Shown here one piece after another: positions 50,444 to 60,765 of a DNA stretch of 64,000 nucleotides. The position numbers were made by a program, and so were the translations under genes. Each line of letters opens with the position of its first letter. Position 1 is the first letter of the stretch. Below the pieces are notes generated by a model, which saw only the letters and a program-made list of their open reading frames with translations, was not told the origin of the DNA and made no database searches. Origin of the DNA: Hymenobacter jejuensis (GTDB lineage Bacteria > Bacteroidota > Bacteroidia > Cytophagales > Hymenobacteraceae); the NCBI RefSeq assembly GCF_006337165.1, contig NZ_CP040896.1, forward strand, positions 1,612,001 to 1,676,000, written 5' to 3'.

Positions 50444-51691
50444 ATGCAAACCTCTTCCGCCCCTCCTACTCTTCCCAAAACAGCTTCCCTGTTCAGCGCC
50501 ATCGTCATTGTAGCGTCGCTGGGCTATTTCGTCGATATCTACGACCTGATTCTGTTCAGTATTGTCCGGGTCAAAAGCCTTAATGAACTGGGCATCACTG
50601 CCAACGACGCCGTGCGCGACCTGGGCCTCTACCTCATCAATATGCAGATGGGCGGCATGCTGCTTGGCGGCATCTTGTGGGGCGTGCTAGGCGACAAGCG
50701 CGGCCGCTTGTCGGTGTTGTTCGGCTCGATTCTGCTGTATTCGCTGGCCAATATCGCCAACGGTTTTGTGCACACCATCGACCAATATGCTTGGTTGCGT
50801 TTGGTAGCCGGTGTAGGCTTAGCGGGCGAACTGGGAGCCGGCATTACGCTGGTAGCCGAAAGTCTGCCCAAAGAAAAGCGCGGCTATGGCACCATGATCG
50901 TGGCTACGGTGGGCGTGTCGGGGGCGATGCTGGCCTACTGGGTGGGCGAAGCTTTTGGGTGGCGCAACGCCTACTTCATTGGCGGCGGACTGGGGCTGGC
51001 GTTGCTGGCGCTGCGCGTCGGCGTCTATGAATCGGGGATGTTTGAGCAGGCCCGCCGCGAAGAAGTTGCGCGCGGCAACTTCCTGAGCTTGTTTACCAAC
51101 GGGCCTCGGCTGCTCAAGTACCTCAAATGCCTGCTCATCGGGGTGCCGCTGTGGTTTGTAGTCGGCATTCTGATTACGCTAGCTCCCGAGTTTGGCCGGG
51201 CATTGGGCGTGCAGGGCGAAGTGACGGCGGGCCTGGGCGTATTCTGGTGCTATTTCGGGCTGGTGTTCGGCGATTTTGCCAGCGGCTGGATCAGCCAGAT
51301 GTGGCGCAGCCGCATTCGGGCGTTGCAGCTATTCTTGGTACTGTGCGCCACGTTGGTCGGCGTGTATCTGTATGGCTTGCGCGGCGCTACGCCAACTGTT
51401 TTCTACACGGTCTGCTTCATTTTGGGCCTTACGGTGGGCTTTTGGGCACTTTTCGTGACAGTGGCCGCCGAGCAGTTCGGCACCAACCTACGGGCCACGG
51501 TAGCTACCACAGCTCCCAATTTTGCCCGCGGGTCGGTGGTGCTGCTTACGCCGCTGTTTAAGGCCATGGTCGGGCCGCTGGGCATCATCGGCAGCGCCAC
51601 TGCGTTGGGCGTGGTTTCGCTGCTGATCGCATTCTGGAGCGTCAGCACACTACCTGAGAGCTACGGCAAAGACCTGGATTACTATGAATGA
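50444..51691 (+). CDS. MFS transporter
   Basis: 415 residues, twelve spans. GDKRGRLSVLFGSILLYSLANI between spans 2 and 3 is the MFS signature loop, and YFVDIYDLILFSIV with the Asp pair in span 1 resembles the metabolite:proton symporter branch. AESLPKEKRGYGT follows span 4. Substrate cannot be predicted. It starts 91 nt after the CDF gene on the same strand, so a shared transcript is possible, but no functional link is evident. Confidence 0.87.
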   Translation: MQTSSAPPTLPKTASLFSAIVIVASLGYFVDIYDLILFSIVRVKSLNELGITANDAVRDLGLYLINMQMGGMLLGGILWGVLGDKRGRLSVLFGSILLYSLANIANGFVHTIDQYAWLRLVAGVGLAGELGAGITLVAESLPKEKRGYGTMIVATVGVSGAMLAYWVGEAFGWRNAYFIGGGLGLALLALRVGVYESGMFEQARREEVARGNFLSLFTNGPRLLKYLKCLLIGVPLWFVVGILITLAPEFGRALGVQGEVTAGLGVFWCYFGLVFGDFASGWISQMWRSRIRALQLFLVLCATLVGVYLYGLRGATPTVFYTVCFILGLTVGFWALFVTVAAEQFGTNLRATVATTAPNFARGSVVLLTPLFKAMVGPLGIIGSATALGVVSLLIAFWSVSTLPESYGKDLDYYE

Positions 51692-51789
51692 TAGTTTTGT
51701 ATTTATCTAATAAACAGATATTTACAATATTCATTTTATGAACATGCTCCTCTGGCCTGCGTATTAGGAGAAACCAACCCCCTACTGCC

Positions 51790-52161
51790 ATGAAAAAGAT
51801 ATTCGGAGCCATATTTTTAGTACTGCTGACGGCCGCCGCAGCTTCCGCCCAAACCACACCAACCGCGGCCGATACCGCTCAGATGCGCTTGCAGCAACAG
51901 CAACAGCGTGCTGCCGACGCTAAAGCCACTTTGGATGCGCAAAAAAGCCAAGCCAAGGATAGCCGCGAGGCTCTGAAAGACAGCAAAGCCCAAATGCGGG
52001 ATCAGAAACAGCAGCTGCGCACGCAGAAAAGCCAACTCAAGGAGCAGAAGCTAGCCGACCGCGAAGCCCAACGCCAAAAAGAACTAGCTCAGAAGCAAGC
52101 GCGCGATGAGAAGCGCTTACTGAAAACGCAGAAAAAGATGGCAAAAGAAGCTTCCAACTAA
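51790..52161 (+). CDS. Small secreted Gln/Lys-rich coiled-coil protein
   Basis: 123 residues. Signal peptide MKKIFGAIFLVLLTAAAASAQ is followed by one long highly charged helix (about 30-123) of Gln, Lys, Ala, Arg and Asp with no aromatic residue, likely a coiled coil. The repeating KDSREALKDSKAQMRDQKQQLRTQKSQLKEQK pattern is low complexity. Function unknown; closed by a strong terminator, so it is an independent gene. Confidence 0.7.
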   Translation: MKKIFGAIFLVLLTAAAASAQTTPTAADTAQMRLQQQQQRAADAKATLDAQKSQAKDSREALKDSKAQMRDQKQQLRTQKSQLKEQKLADREAQRQKELAQKQARDEKRLLKTQKKMAKEASN

Positions 52162-52188
52162 GCGACTCGCCCTTGATTTTCGTACAGC

Positions 52189-52221
52189 AAAAAACTCCAG
52201 CCCGCTAGCTGGAGTTTTTTG
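52189..52221 (+). terminator. Terminator of the coiled-coil protein gene
   Basis: AAAAAACTCCAGC and GCTGGAGTTTTTT form a palindrome around a short loop, with a T run on the + strand. Confidence 0.9.
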
Positions 52222-52253
52222 TATGCTTTACTCCCGCTTTCAATTCTGCTCGC

Positions 52254-52703
52254 ATGGCTGATCTGCCAACCAAAAACACGCCTAAATACTCTGTCTGGCA
52301 CCATTTCATTTTGCTGCCCGCTGCCTTTATTATTGCTGCTTACGGCGTGCGGCGCTATCTCAACGTCGCCGGCGACGACTCCGAGATTTCGCGGTTGTGG
52401 TTTTCGGTCATGGTGCTGGGCGTGGTGGGCCTGGGCGTGCTCTTGCTGCTACGCCAGCATTACGCTCTCAAGCTCCAAGACCGCCTTATTCGGTTGGAAG
52501 TGCGGCAGCGATACTTCGAGGTTACGGGCCAGAGCTTCCGGCCGCTGGAAAAGCAACTGGCACTGAAGCAAATCCTGTCGTTGCGCTTTGCAGGCGATGC
52601 CGAATTAGCTGCATTGGCACAAGCTACTGTCGGTCAGAAGCTTACGCCAAAGGATATTCAGGGCCGCATTACCGACTTCCAATTCGATACGATGCGCGTG
52701 TGA
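52254..52703 (+). CDS. DUF6526 family membrane protein
   Basis: 149 residues. Two spans at about 18-36 and 50-70 (HHFILLPAAFIIAAYGV and FSVMVLGVVGLGVLLLLR), then a charged cytoplasmic region with LQDRLIRLEVRQRYFEVTGQSF and LTPKDIQGRITDFQFDTMRV. This matches the small DUF6526 family of Bacteroidota, function unknown. Only 16 nt separate it from the next gene, suggesting co-transcription. Confidence 0.75.
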   Translation: MADLPTKNTPKYSVWHHFILLPAAFIIAAYGVRRYLNVAGDDSEISRLWFSVMVLGVVGLGVLLLLRQHYALKLQDRLIRLEVRQRYFEVTGQSFRPLEKQLALKQILSLRFAGDAELAALAQATVGQKLTPKDIQGRITDFQFDTMRV

Positions 52704-52719
52704 GGCTTACCTTTGCGGC

Positions 52720-53007
52720 ATGTTCATCCTGTTGCTTACCTACACGGCCGAGCTCGCCGAAATCGAGCCGCTGATGCCCGCGCACATGGCTTGGGTGGAG
52801 GCGCATTACCACGACGGCACGTTCCTTATTTCCGGGCGGTTGGTGCCGCGTACCGGCGGTGTTATTTTGGCGCGTGCCGCCTCACGCGACGCCGTAGAGA
52901 CCTTGGTAGCCGCCGATCCGTTTACAGAAGCAGGCGTCGCTCGCTACGACGTGCTGGAGTTCATGCCGTCGCGCACGGCTACGGGGTTCGAAAACCTGCT
53001 GAACTAA
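52720..53007 (+). CDS. YciI family protein
   Basis: 95 residues, dimeric alpha-beta-barrel fold of the YciI type. MFILLLTYTAELAEIEPLMPAHMAWVE holds the conserved His near 22 and the buried acidic residues; FLISGRLVPRTGGVILARA and DPFTEAGVARYDVLEF are typical. Family members are small enzymes or accessory domains of uncertain activity. Confidence 0.87.
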   Translation: MFILLLTYTAELAEIEPLMPAHMAWVEAHYHDGTFLISGRLVPRTGGVILARAASRDAVETLVAADPFTEAGVARYDVLEFMPSRTATGFENLLN

Positions 53008-53033
53008 GTCTTTCTTTTATTTCTTTTGCGCTC

Positions 53034-53336
53034 ATGATTCTTTACAATGTTACCAGCAGCCTCGACCCCGAAATAGCCGAAGAATGGGTCGATTATATGC
53101 TCGATACCCACATGCCCGAAATTATGGCCACGGGGTTTTTCCTGCGCAGCCAACTGTGCCGCCTTCTCAACGAAGAAGAAAATGGCATTACGTATGCCGC
53201 TCAGTTTTACTGCATTAGCGTCGAGCAGCTGGAAGAATACCAGCGCGTAATCGGCCCCGGCATCAGCGCCAACTTAGAAACTCGCTTTCCGGGCCAGTAC
53301 GTTTCGTTCCGCACTGTACTGGAAGTAGTTGAATAG
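53034..53336 (+). CDS. DUF4286 family protein
   Basis: 100 residues from ATG 53034. MILYNVTSSLDPEIAEEWVDYMLDTHMPEIMATGFF is the DUF4286 signature, with an alpha-beta ferredoxin-like pattern. The frame stays open further upstream through the YciI gene in another phase, but that part is not coding. Role unknown. Confidence 0.85.
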   Translation: MILYNVTSSLDPEIAEEWVDYMLDTHMPEIMATGFFLRSQLCRLLNEEENGITYAAQFYCISVEQLEEYQRVIGPGISANLETRFPGQYVSFRTVLEVVE

Positions 53337-53443
53337 CAATTAGTTACAATAAACCATTCTATCTACTATATCCGTCCGTCATCCTTCGCTGCGCTCTGGA
53401 TAACGGGCACGAAGGTGGGCAACCGTCGAATACCCTTGTTCTT

Positions 53444-53971
53444 CTATTGAGGAGTAATGTTGGTCACAACGGTTTCGATAGCTGGGTCGCAGGCGTAGGC
53501 TTGCAACTGCTCTATGGTGAGGTTGCCGTTGTGCCATTCGGGGTCGAGGTTCGCACCGATTTTTTTGTAAAAGCCAATGGCTGGCTCGTTCCATTCCAGC
53601 ACCTGCCACTTCATGCGGTTGGCACCCGTAACGCGCGCTTCGGCCACTACCGCATCAAAAAGTAGCTTGCCGATGCCCGTGCCCCGCGCGGCTTCGGTCA
53701 CGACGAGGTCTTCTAAATACAGCATCCGCCCTTTCCAGGTAGAGTAAGCCGTGTAGAAAAGCGCCAACCCAATAATGCCCTCGTTCTCGCGCTCAGCCAC
53801 GAAGAATTTGAAGATGGGCTCGGCGCCGAAGCCATCGCGCTGCATGTCGGCGAGCGTATTGGTGACTTCCTCCGGCGCGCGTTCGTACACGGCGAGTTCC
53901 TGAATTAAGCCCAGTACCTGCGGCAGATCGGCCTCTACTCCGCGCCGAATGGAAATAACTGATTGTGACAT
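53444..53971 (-). CDS. GNAT family N-acetyltransferase
   Basis: 175 residues, cytoplasmic. ISIRRGVEADLPQVLGLIQELAVYER at the start, EGIIGLALFYTAYSTWKGRMLYLEDLVV (beta 4 region), and the acetyl-CoA loop TEAARGTGIGKLLFDAV near 95-112. MKWQVLEWNEPAIGFYKKIGA completes motif B. The layout resembles the diamine or amino-acid acetyltransferase branch; the substrate is not certain. Confidence 0.9.
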   Translation of the reverse strand: MSQSVISIRRGVEADLPQVLGLIQELAVYERAPEEVTNTLADMQRDGFGAEPIFKFFVAERENEGIIGLALFYTAYSTWKGRMLYLEDLVVTEAARGTGIGKLLFDAVVAEARVTGANRMKWQVLEWNEPAIGFYKKIGANLDPEWHNGNLTIEQLQAYACDPAIETVVTNITPQ

Positions 53972-54036
53972 TGTTACAAGTAGTTTATAAACCCCTGAGA
54001 GCGGTGGCTACTGTCGGGCTGATGGGTGTTAAAGCA

Positions 54037-54074
54037 CATCGCCCGGCCGCGGCTTATGCTACGATCGGGCGATG
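54037..54074 (-). terminator. Hairpin after the small lipoprotein gene
   Basis: CATCGCCCG and CGGGCGATG form a perfect 9-bp stem around a 20-nt loop. T-rich tract after it on the minus strand is weak, so it may act only as a stabilising 3' structure. Confidence 0.45.
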
Positions 54075-54099
54075 AAAATTGGGAGCTTACAAACCCAAA

Positions 54100-54330
54100 T
54101 TACATCTGGGGCTGCATCTTTTTAATGTCCTGCGTAGCGTTCACCGCGTTGATTTCGCGGGGCTGATTGGTAGCCGGTTTGCCGCCGGTTGTGTCGGCCG
54201 CAGCCGGAATGGGGGGCAACGGCTTCACAGCCACGTCGTCGTTGGTTTTGTAATCAGGGTTGCTGCACGAGGTGACGGTCAGCGTTAGCGAAGCGCCGGC
54301 CAGCAGACCGAGCAGAAGCGATTTCTTCAT
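54100..54330 (-). CDS. Small lipoprotein
   Basis: 76 residues. MKKSLLLGLLAGASLTLTVTSC is a lipoprotein signal with the lipidated Cys at 22, followed by a short Pro/Thr/Asn-rich, probably disordered chain ending DIKKMQPQM. No recognisable domain. It starts 81 nt after the prolyl oligopeptidase stop. Confidence 0.65.
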   Translation of the reverse strand: MKKSLLLGLLAGASLTLTVTSCSNPDYKTNDDVAVKPLPPIPAAADTTGGKPATNQPREINAVNATQDIKKMQPQM

Positions 54331-54411
54331 ATGGAGGTAGCCGAAAAAGAACAGGCAGTTGGGTTTTCGGGCCGCAAGATACGAAGCCGCCCGCGAAAGA
54401 CTCCTACGTGC

Positions 54412-56610
<2,199 letters not shown>

Positions 56611-56720
56611 ACAATAGGGTGCAGAGCAGATTTGGGCGAAGATAGCCCCGGCAAAATCGATTGACTCACCTTTAGTGCAAATTAACCCTATTTAGATGCT
56701 AAATCAAACTAGCCTTTTAA

Positions 56721-56751
56721 ATGTAACGTTTTGACTATAAGAAGATTACAA
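56721..56751. repeat. 31-bp AT-rich palindrome, instance 12
   Basis: ATGTAA, CGTT, TTGACTATAAG, AAGA, TTACAA. Lies 60 nt beyond the stop of the OmpA-like gene (minus strand), in the 200-nt gap before the peptidase promoter. Confidence 0.5.
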
Positions 56752-56810
56752 ACAAGAGCCGAAATCACTTCAGCAACCCTATACTTCACGCTGAAAAGCC
56801 GCCGACTTGT

Positions 56811-57494
56811 TTATCGGCCTCCAATGCGGCCTACCTTGGGGATTACCTGAATCAAAAAGCGTTTGTTTTCGTCTTCGCGGGCGGCGGTGTAGCGACCCGT
56901 GCCATAAAAACCACTGCCCCCGATGATCAGCTCAATGCCTTTGTCCTGGCTGAAATTGAGGCCGTTCTGCTTCCACAAGTTCAGCAGGTTGAGGGCGCGG
57001 CGATAGCTGAGCTGGTACGTAAGCTGCTCCTGTGCCCGGTTGCGCGGATCGCCCTGGGGGTAACGCGCCGCCATGCCCTCCACGATCACGAGGTAGCGCA
57101 CGGGCTGCTCGGTTTTGATGCTTTTCAGCACCGAGCGCAACGTGCGCCCGGCTTGCAACAGCGCCGGCTTGTACTGCTCCTCGATCTCGTCGCGGCCCGC
57201 TTTGAACTGCACTGGCACGAGCAACTCATGCCGCTCGTTTACGGGGTCATATTTAAAGTACTTACCCTCAAGGCGTTGCAACGAGCGTCTGATTTTGGTA
57301 ATCTGCTCTAGTTCCTCGGCTTTGGCCTTCAGTTCGCCGTTGGCGTTCTTCAGGTCGTTTTCTCGGTCTTTAAAAAGCTTGAAGCTGTAGACGAACAACA
57401 CCAGCATCACCACAAACAGCGACGTCATCAGGTCCACGTAACTGGGCCAGAAAAAGTCGTTGGATTGGCGGTTGTTAGAAGTTGAATTGTTCAT
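56811..57494 (-). CDS. MotB/ZorB-like stator protein with OmpA-type domain
   Basis: 227 residues. A short cytoplasmic N-terminus leads to one span, FFWPSYVDLMTSLFVVMLVLF, whose Asp at about 21 is placed like the proton-carrying Asp of MotB and ZorB. A helical linker (about 45-80) precedes an OmpA-like peptidoglycan-binding domain (FKAGRDEIEEQYKPALLQ, VIVEGMAARY, SYRRALNLLNLW, IIGGSGFYG). The canonical NxxLSxxRA is altered to LSYRRALNLL. It starts 21 nt after the channel gene and forms a unit with it. Expected to anchor the channel to the cell wall. Confidence 0.8.
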   Translation of the reverse strand: MNNSTSNNRQSNDFFWPSYVDLMTSLFVVMLVLFVYSFKLFKDRENDLKNANGELKAKAEELEQITKIRRSLQRLEGKYFKYDPVNERHELLVPVQFKAGRDEIEEQYKPALLQAGRTLRSVLKSIKTEQPVRYLVIVEGMAARYPQGDPRNRAQEQLTYQLSYRRALNLLNLWKQNGLNFSQDKGIELIIGGSGFYGTGRYTAAREDENKRFLIQVIPKVGRIGGR

Positions 57495-57515
57495 GAAAAC
57501 AGATGGAATGTGGGG

Positions 57516-58976
57516 TTACTGCGGCCTTACCCCACCAAACAACTGATCCATGAACCGTTGAAAACGGTTTTTGGAAGTAGCCTTCACCAGCACCGTATTC
57601 AGGTTTGATAGCTCCGAGAGCAGCTTGGCCTGAATCTGCGAGTCCAAGTCGATTTTGCGCATGAGTTCGCGCTGGGTGGCGGTCACGTCGCGCGACAAGG
57701 CATCTTGCTGACTATTAAGGCCTTGAAACGGCTCCAAATACCGCACGATGCGCTCGAATATGTTGTCGTGGTTGAGCTTTTGAAAGTATTGCCCCCACTT
57801 TTCGTAGGCCTGCTGGGCATCGCGTTCGTGGTAGCTGAGGCGGTGCTGCATCAGGTCGGTGAGGCGCAAGCTGGCGTCGTCGAAGTATTGCTCGGTGCGG
57901 GCCGCAAGGTTGCTCATCTCCTGCTGGTGGCGCTGGAAAAACTCAAGCTGATGCTGGATGAGGTTGTCGTGCTGCCCAATGTACTGGCCCACGTTGTTGA
58001 TGCCCCGCTCGAAGCCCACTAGCCGGTCCAGGATGCTGCTGACTTGCTGAGCCGTCTGGGTACCGTCGGCCAGCATCTTATTTAGTTGTTGCTGATAGCC
58101 AGTGAATTGCCCAAATAGCTCCGCCGACTCCCGGACTTTCTCAAATACGGCAATGTTGGCCTTAGCCATCTGGTCGTACCCGATTTTGTCGAGCGCTTCC
58201 AGGAAGTTGCTTTGCACCCGAATGTTGTCGGTGAGCTTGTCCATGATGGGCTCAAACAACGTGACCTTGCCCACAAAATCCTGATTGAACGCGTCCAGCA
58301 CGGCCTTCAGGTTGGTGAGGCTGCTGGCCATGTCGCTGTGCAGAATGGGCAGCAAGCGCGCTTGCAGGAACGTGTAGTAATTGTTCTGGCGCTGATCGAG
58401 CTGGTGGCGCGCGGCGCGTACCAAGCCGTTACCGAGCAGCGTGAGCAACAGCCCCACAAAACTACCCGTCATGGCGATGAGCACACCGGTCAGGAAGGGC
58501 GTAAGGGCGTTTTCGTCGGTTACGCCGTTGCGCGCAATGCCTACCAATCCCAGAATCACGCCCAAGAATGTGCCCAGCAAACCCAGATACAGTGGCGTCG
58601 CGACGTTGGCCAACACCGCATTTTCCAACACCTCCGACTGTCGCTCCGAGATGTCCTTCAGAATGCCGAAATCGGCCGCGGCCCCTTTGTTGTGGCGCAG
58701 GTAGTCGTTTGTGTCAACCAGAATTTCGCGGAACTCGTCCGTGGCGGTATCTGCTTTGATGAGGTCGGCCGGATAGGCATCGGCGGGCGCGTCGGCCGCA
58801 TAATCGGGCAGATCGTGCCCGTCGGGCGTTACCAGTCGATGCTCAACCCGCAACGTGCCCTTCGGCGGGTACAGTTGCCCTAGTCGTTGGGCATTGGCTT
58901 TGGTGCTAAGAAAAGTGCGTACCTGTAGCCCCACCACTACCAGCACAACGACAATTTCGAGCAGAATTTCAATCAT
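57516..58976 (-). CDS. MotA/TolQ/ExbB-type proton channel with long coiled-coil tail (ZorA-like)
   Basis: 486 residues. Span 1 at about 2-20, then a soluble stretch, then spans at about 125-150 (ATPLYLGLLGTFLGVILGLVGIA) and 165-190 (FLTGVLIAMTGSFVGLLLTLLGNGLV), the pore-forming pair of TolQ/ExbB/MotA proteins. The remaining 290 residues are helical and Gln/Leu/Asp-rich, predicted to form a long cytoplasmic tail as in ZorA. With the OmpA-type partner downstream it should make a 5:2 ion-driven motor. It is separate from GldL/GldM. No flagellar, Tol or TonB genes are nearby. Confidence 0.78.
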   Translation of the reverse strand: MIEILLEIVVVLVVVGLQVRTFLSTKANAQRLGQLYPPKGTLRVEHRLVTPDGHDLPDYAADAPADAYPADLIKADTATDEFREILVDTNDYLRHNKGAAADFGILKDISERQSEVLENAVLANVATPLYLGLLGTFLGVILGLVGIARNGVTDENALTPFLTGVLIAMTGSFVGLLLTLLGNGLVRAARHQLDQRQNNYYTFLQARLLPILHSDMASSLTNLKAVLDAFNQDFVGKVTLFEPIMDKLTDNIRVQSNFLEALDKIGYDQMAKANIAVFEKVRESAELFGQFTGYQQQLNKMLADGTQTAQQVSSILDRLVGFERGINNVGQYIGQHDNLIQHQLEFFQRHQQEMSNLAARTEQYFDDASLRLTDLMQHRLSYHERDAQQAYEKWGQYFQKLNHDNIFERIVRYLEPFQGLNSQQDALSRDVTATQRELMRKIDLDSQIQAKLLSELSNLNTVLVKATSKNRFQRFMDQLFGGVRPQ

Positions 58977-59004
58977 GAACGGAAGCTATAACCACGCTAA
59001 AGTT

Positions 59005-59155
59005 AGAGCTAAAAAGCTAGCTCCCCTCCTTTTTTCAAGGAGGGGTTGGGGGTGGTTATACTAGAAGTAGAAAACTAAAGCTAGTCTTCGTTCAACGGGT
59101 TTTACCACCCCCAGCCCCTCCTTAAAAAAAGGAGGGAAGCTAGCTTTTTAGCTCT
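59005..59155. mobile_element. MITE-like 151-bp inverted repeat
   Basis: Two 52-bp arms (59005-59056 and 59104-59155) are reverse complements with about four mismatches, around a 47-bp centre. Each arm itself holds a small hairpin (CCTCCTT / AAGGAGG) and a GGGGTTGGGGGTGGT-type run. Outer tips read AGAGCTAAAAAGCTAGCT. No open frame and no obvious target duplication. It fills most of the gap between the channel gene and the gene behind it, inside an apparent operon. Confidence 0.75.
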
Positions 59156-59186
59156 TTATATATAATTGATCGTCAATCAATTACTC
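59156..59186. repeat. 31-bp AT-rich palindrome, instance 13
   Basis: TTATAT, ATAA, TTGATCGTCAA, TCAA, TTACTC. Directly abuts the MITE-like repeat and includes the stop codon of the gene ending at 59181 (minus strand). Confidence 0.55.
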
Positions 59187-60716
59187 AAAGTGAATAGCTG
59201 CCTTCTGATCGATTTGCCAAGCGCCACTGGACTTGCGCAGGGTTCCGTCTTCATCTGTTACGATGCGCGAAACGGGCGTACTAGGCTGCTGGTAACGACA
59301 GGCATCGCGCAGCGAATATTGAGCGCTTTGGATGGCGTAGGCATGCACCTGCGAATTGGGATTGACCCGGAAGGTAGCCACGTCGGGGCGCTGGGGGTTG
59401 AGGGTGATCTCGTAAATGCTGTCGTGTTGGGGTTGCTCCTGCAAATCGTATTCGCTGAAACCGCCATTTACGGGCACTTTCACATAGAAACGCGCAACCG
59501 CAGGTTGTGGCGGAGTGACAGACGGTGCGAGCTGCGTAGCGGCCGACCAAGTATCAGCGGCGGGCAGCTGCACCGGCGGTACAAGACTATCAAACTCATC
59601 ACGCGAAGCCGTAGCCGGCGAACCCGCAGGAATAGCGGCGGGCGTTACGCTTGTTTCAGTTAAAGCGGGAGCGGGCTCGGCGTAAACAGGCGCAGCGGGC
59701 CGCTCTTCGTAAGCAGGAGTTGGCGAGGGAACCGGGGCAGGCGTTGGTGCAGTGGGCGCACTGGTAACCACCGGCGCTTTGGGCACTTCGCGGGCCGGCT
59801 GACGCTGCGGTTCGGCTACCGGAACAGGTGCTTTATCCCGTTTTGCAACATATTGATTGTCAGAAAGTTGCTCAGATACCCGCTGCTGCACCAAACGCTC
59901 GATTTCTTTTTGCAACTCCGGCGTCAGGCTTTTCATCGTGGGGCCGGCCCAAGTGGCAGCCGGAGCCGAGTTGGCCGCCGCTTTCACCGATTCCAACTCG
60001 CTGCGATGGCGGTCGGCGCGGGTGCCCAGCGCATTGATGCTGCGGCGCAGAAGCACGTACAGGAATAAGCTCAACAGCGAGAGGATCAGCGAGATCGGCC
60101 CGAAGAATTTATTCATGATGCTTTCCCCGGCCGAGCCGCGGCCCGTGCTGGCTACCTGATTGGCATCCGTCACCGGACCCGCATCCGAATCGACGGCCGC
60201 TGTGCTTTCGTCGGTGGTAGCCGTGGTATCAACCTGCGCCTCCGTTACCAGATTGGAGCTTACATCGCCGGGCGGAGTGCCGTTCTCCACGTAATTTTTC
60301 AGCGATGCCTCCAAGGCGGCCAAGGCCTGCATGCGCGCCGGGCTGGCTTTGCGAGCGGGCGAAGCTTTCAGCTTGGTAATAATTTCATTAGCAAGCTTTT
60401 GCAGCCGCGATTTATCCGAGCCCAAGCCCTTATACATGACGCCGCGCTTCTCCAGCGGCGTGTACAGTGCGCTATACACCTTCTGGCTATCTGCCTTGAT
60501 GCTGTTCTCAAACTCTTTCAGCGAACCGCTGCATTGAAGCGAGTTTTTCAGGTTGGGCCGCTTGTTGTCGTCGTACACAAAGCGGGCCGTCGCGCACCAG
60601 ATCTGAGCCTTCTGCTCGTCGAGCGTAGGCTGGCCGAGCGGGGTTTGGGCGTGGGCGCTGACCACTGTGAATAACAGACAAAGAAAGCAAAAAGCAAATC
60701 GGCAGATTGACCTCAT
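59181..60716 (-). CDS. Single-span envelope protein of the motor/ATPase cluster, unknown function
   Basis: 511 residues. Signal peptide MRSICRFAFCFLCLLFTVVSAHA, a helical periplasmic domain (about 25-150, with Cys near 41 and 62), one span near 205-225 (FGPISLILSLLSLFLYVLL), a coiled stretch, then a long Pro/Ala/Val-rich linker (about 300-400). A compact C-terminal beta-rich domain (RFYVKVPVNGGFSEYDLQEQ...) follows, presumably cytoplasmic. It could bridge the large ATPase and the channel pair. Starts 49 nt after the ATPase gene. I recognise no family. Confidence 0.65.
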   Translation of the reverse strand: MRSICRFAFCFLCLLFTVVSAHAQTPLGQPTLDEQKAQIWCATARFVYDDNKRPNLKNSLQCSGSLKEFENSIKADSQKVYSALYTPLEKRGVMYKGLGSDKSRLQKLANEIITKLKASPARKASPARMQALAALEASLKNYVENGTPPGDVSSNLVTEAQVDTTATTDESTAAVDSDAGPVTDANQVASTGRGSAGESIMNKFFGPISLILSLLSLFLYVLLRRSINALGTRADRHRSELESVKAAANSAPAATWAGPTMKSLTPELQKEIERLVQQRVSEQLSDNQYVAKRDKAPVPVAEPQRQPAREVPKAPVVTSAPTAPTPAPVPSPTPAYEERPAAPVYAEPAPALTETSVTPAAIPAGSPATASRDEFDSLVPPVQLPAADTWSAATQLAPSVTPPQPAVARFYVKVPVNGGFSEYDLQEQPQHDSIYEITLNPQRPDVATFRVNPNSQVHAYAIQSAQYSLRDACRYQQPSTPVSRIVTDEDGTLRKSSGAWQIDQKAAIHFE

Positions 60717-60765
60717 TATGAGAAGGTTTTGAGGATGGGACTGAATCTAAAGCTAGCAACCGGCG

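Noticed and set aside
52713-53033. Extended N-terminus for the DUF4286 protein
   Set aside because: The upstream part of that frame overlaps the YciI gene out of phase and reads as Arg-rich low-similarity sequence; ATG 53034 begins at the conserved family N-terminus.
57516-58976. Naming the channel pair zorA/zorB and the locus Zorya
   Set aside because: The architecture is similar, but no ZorC, ZorD or ZorE-type gene is visible and MotA/TolQ-type proteins with long tails exist elsewhere. I keep only 'ZorA-like'.
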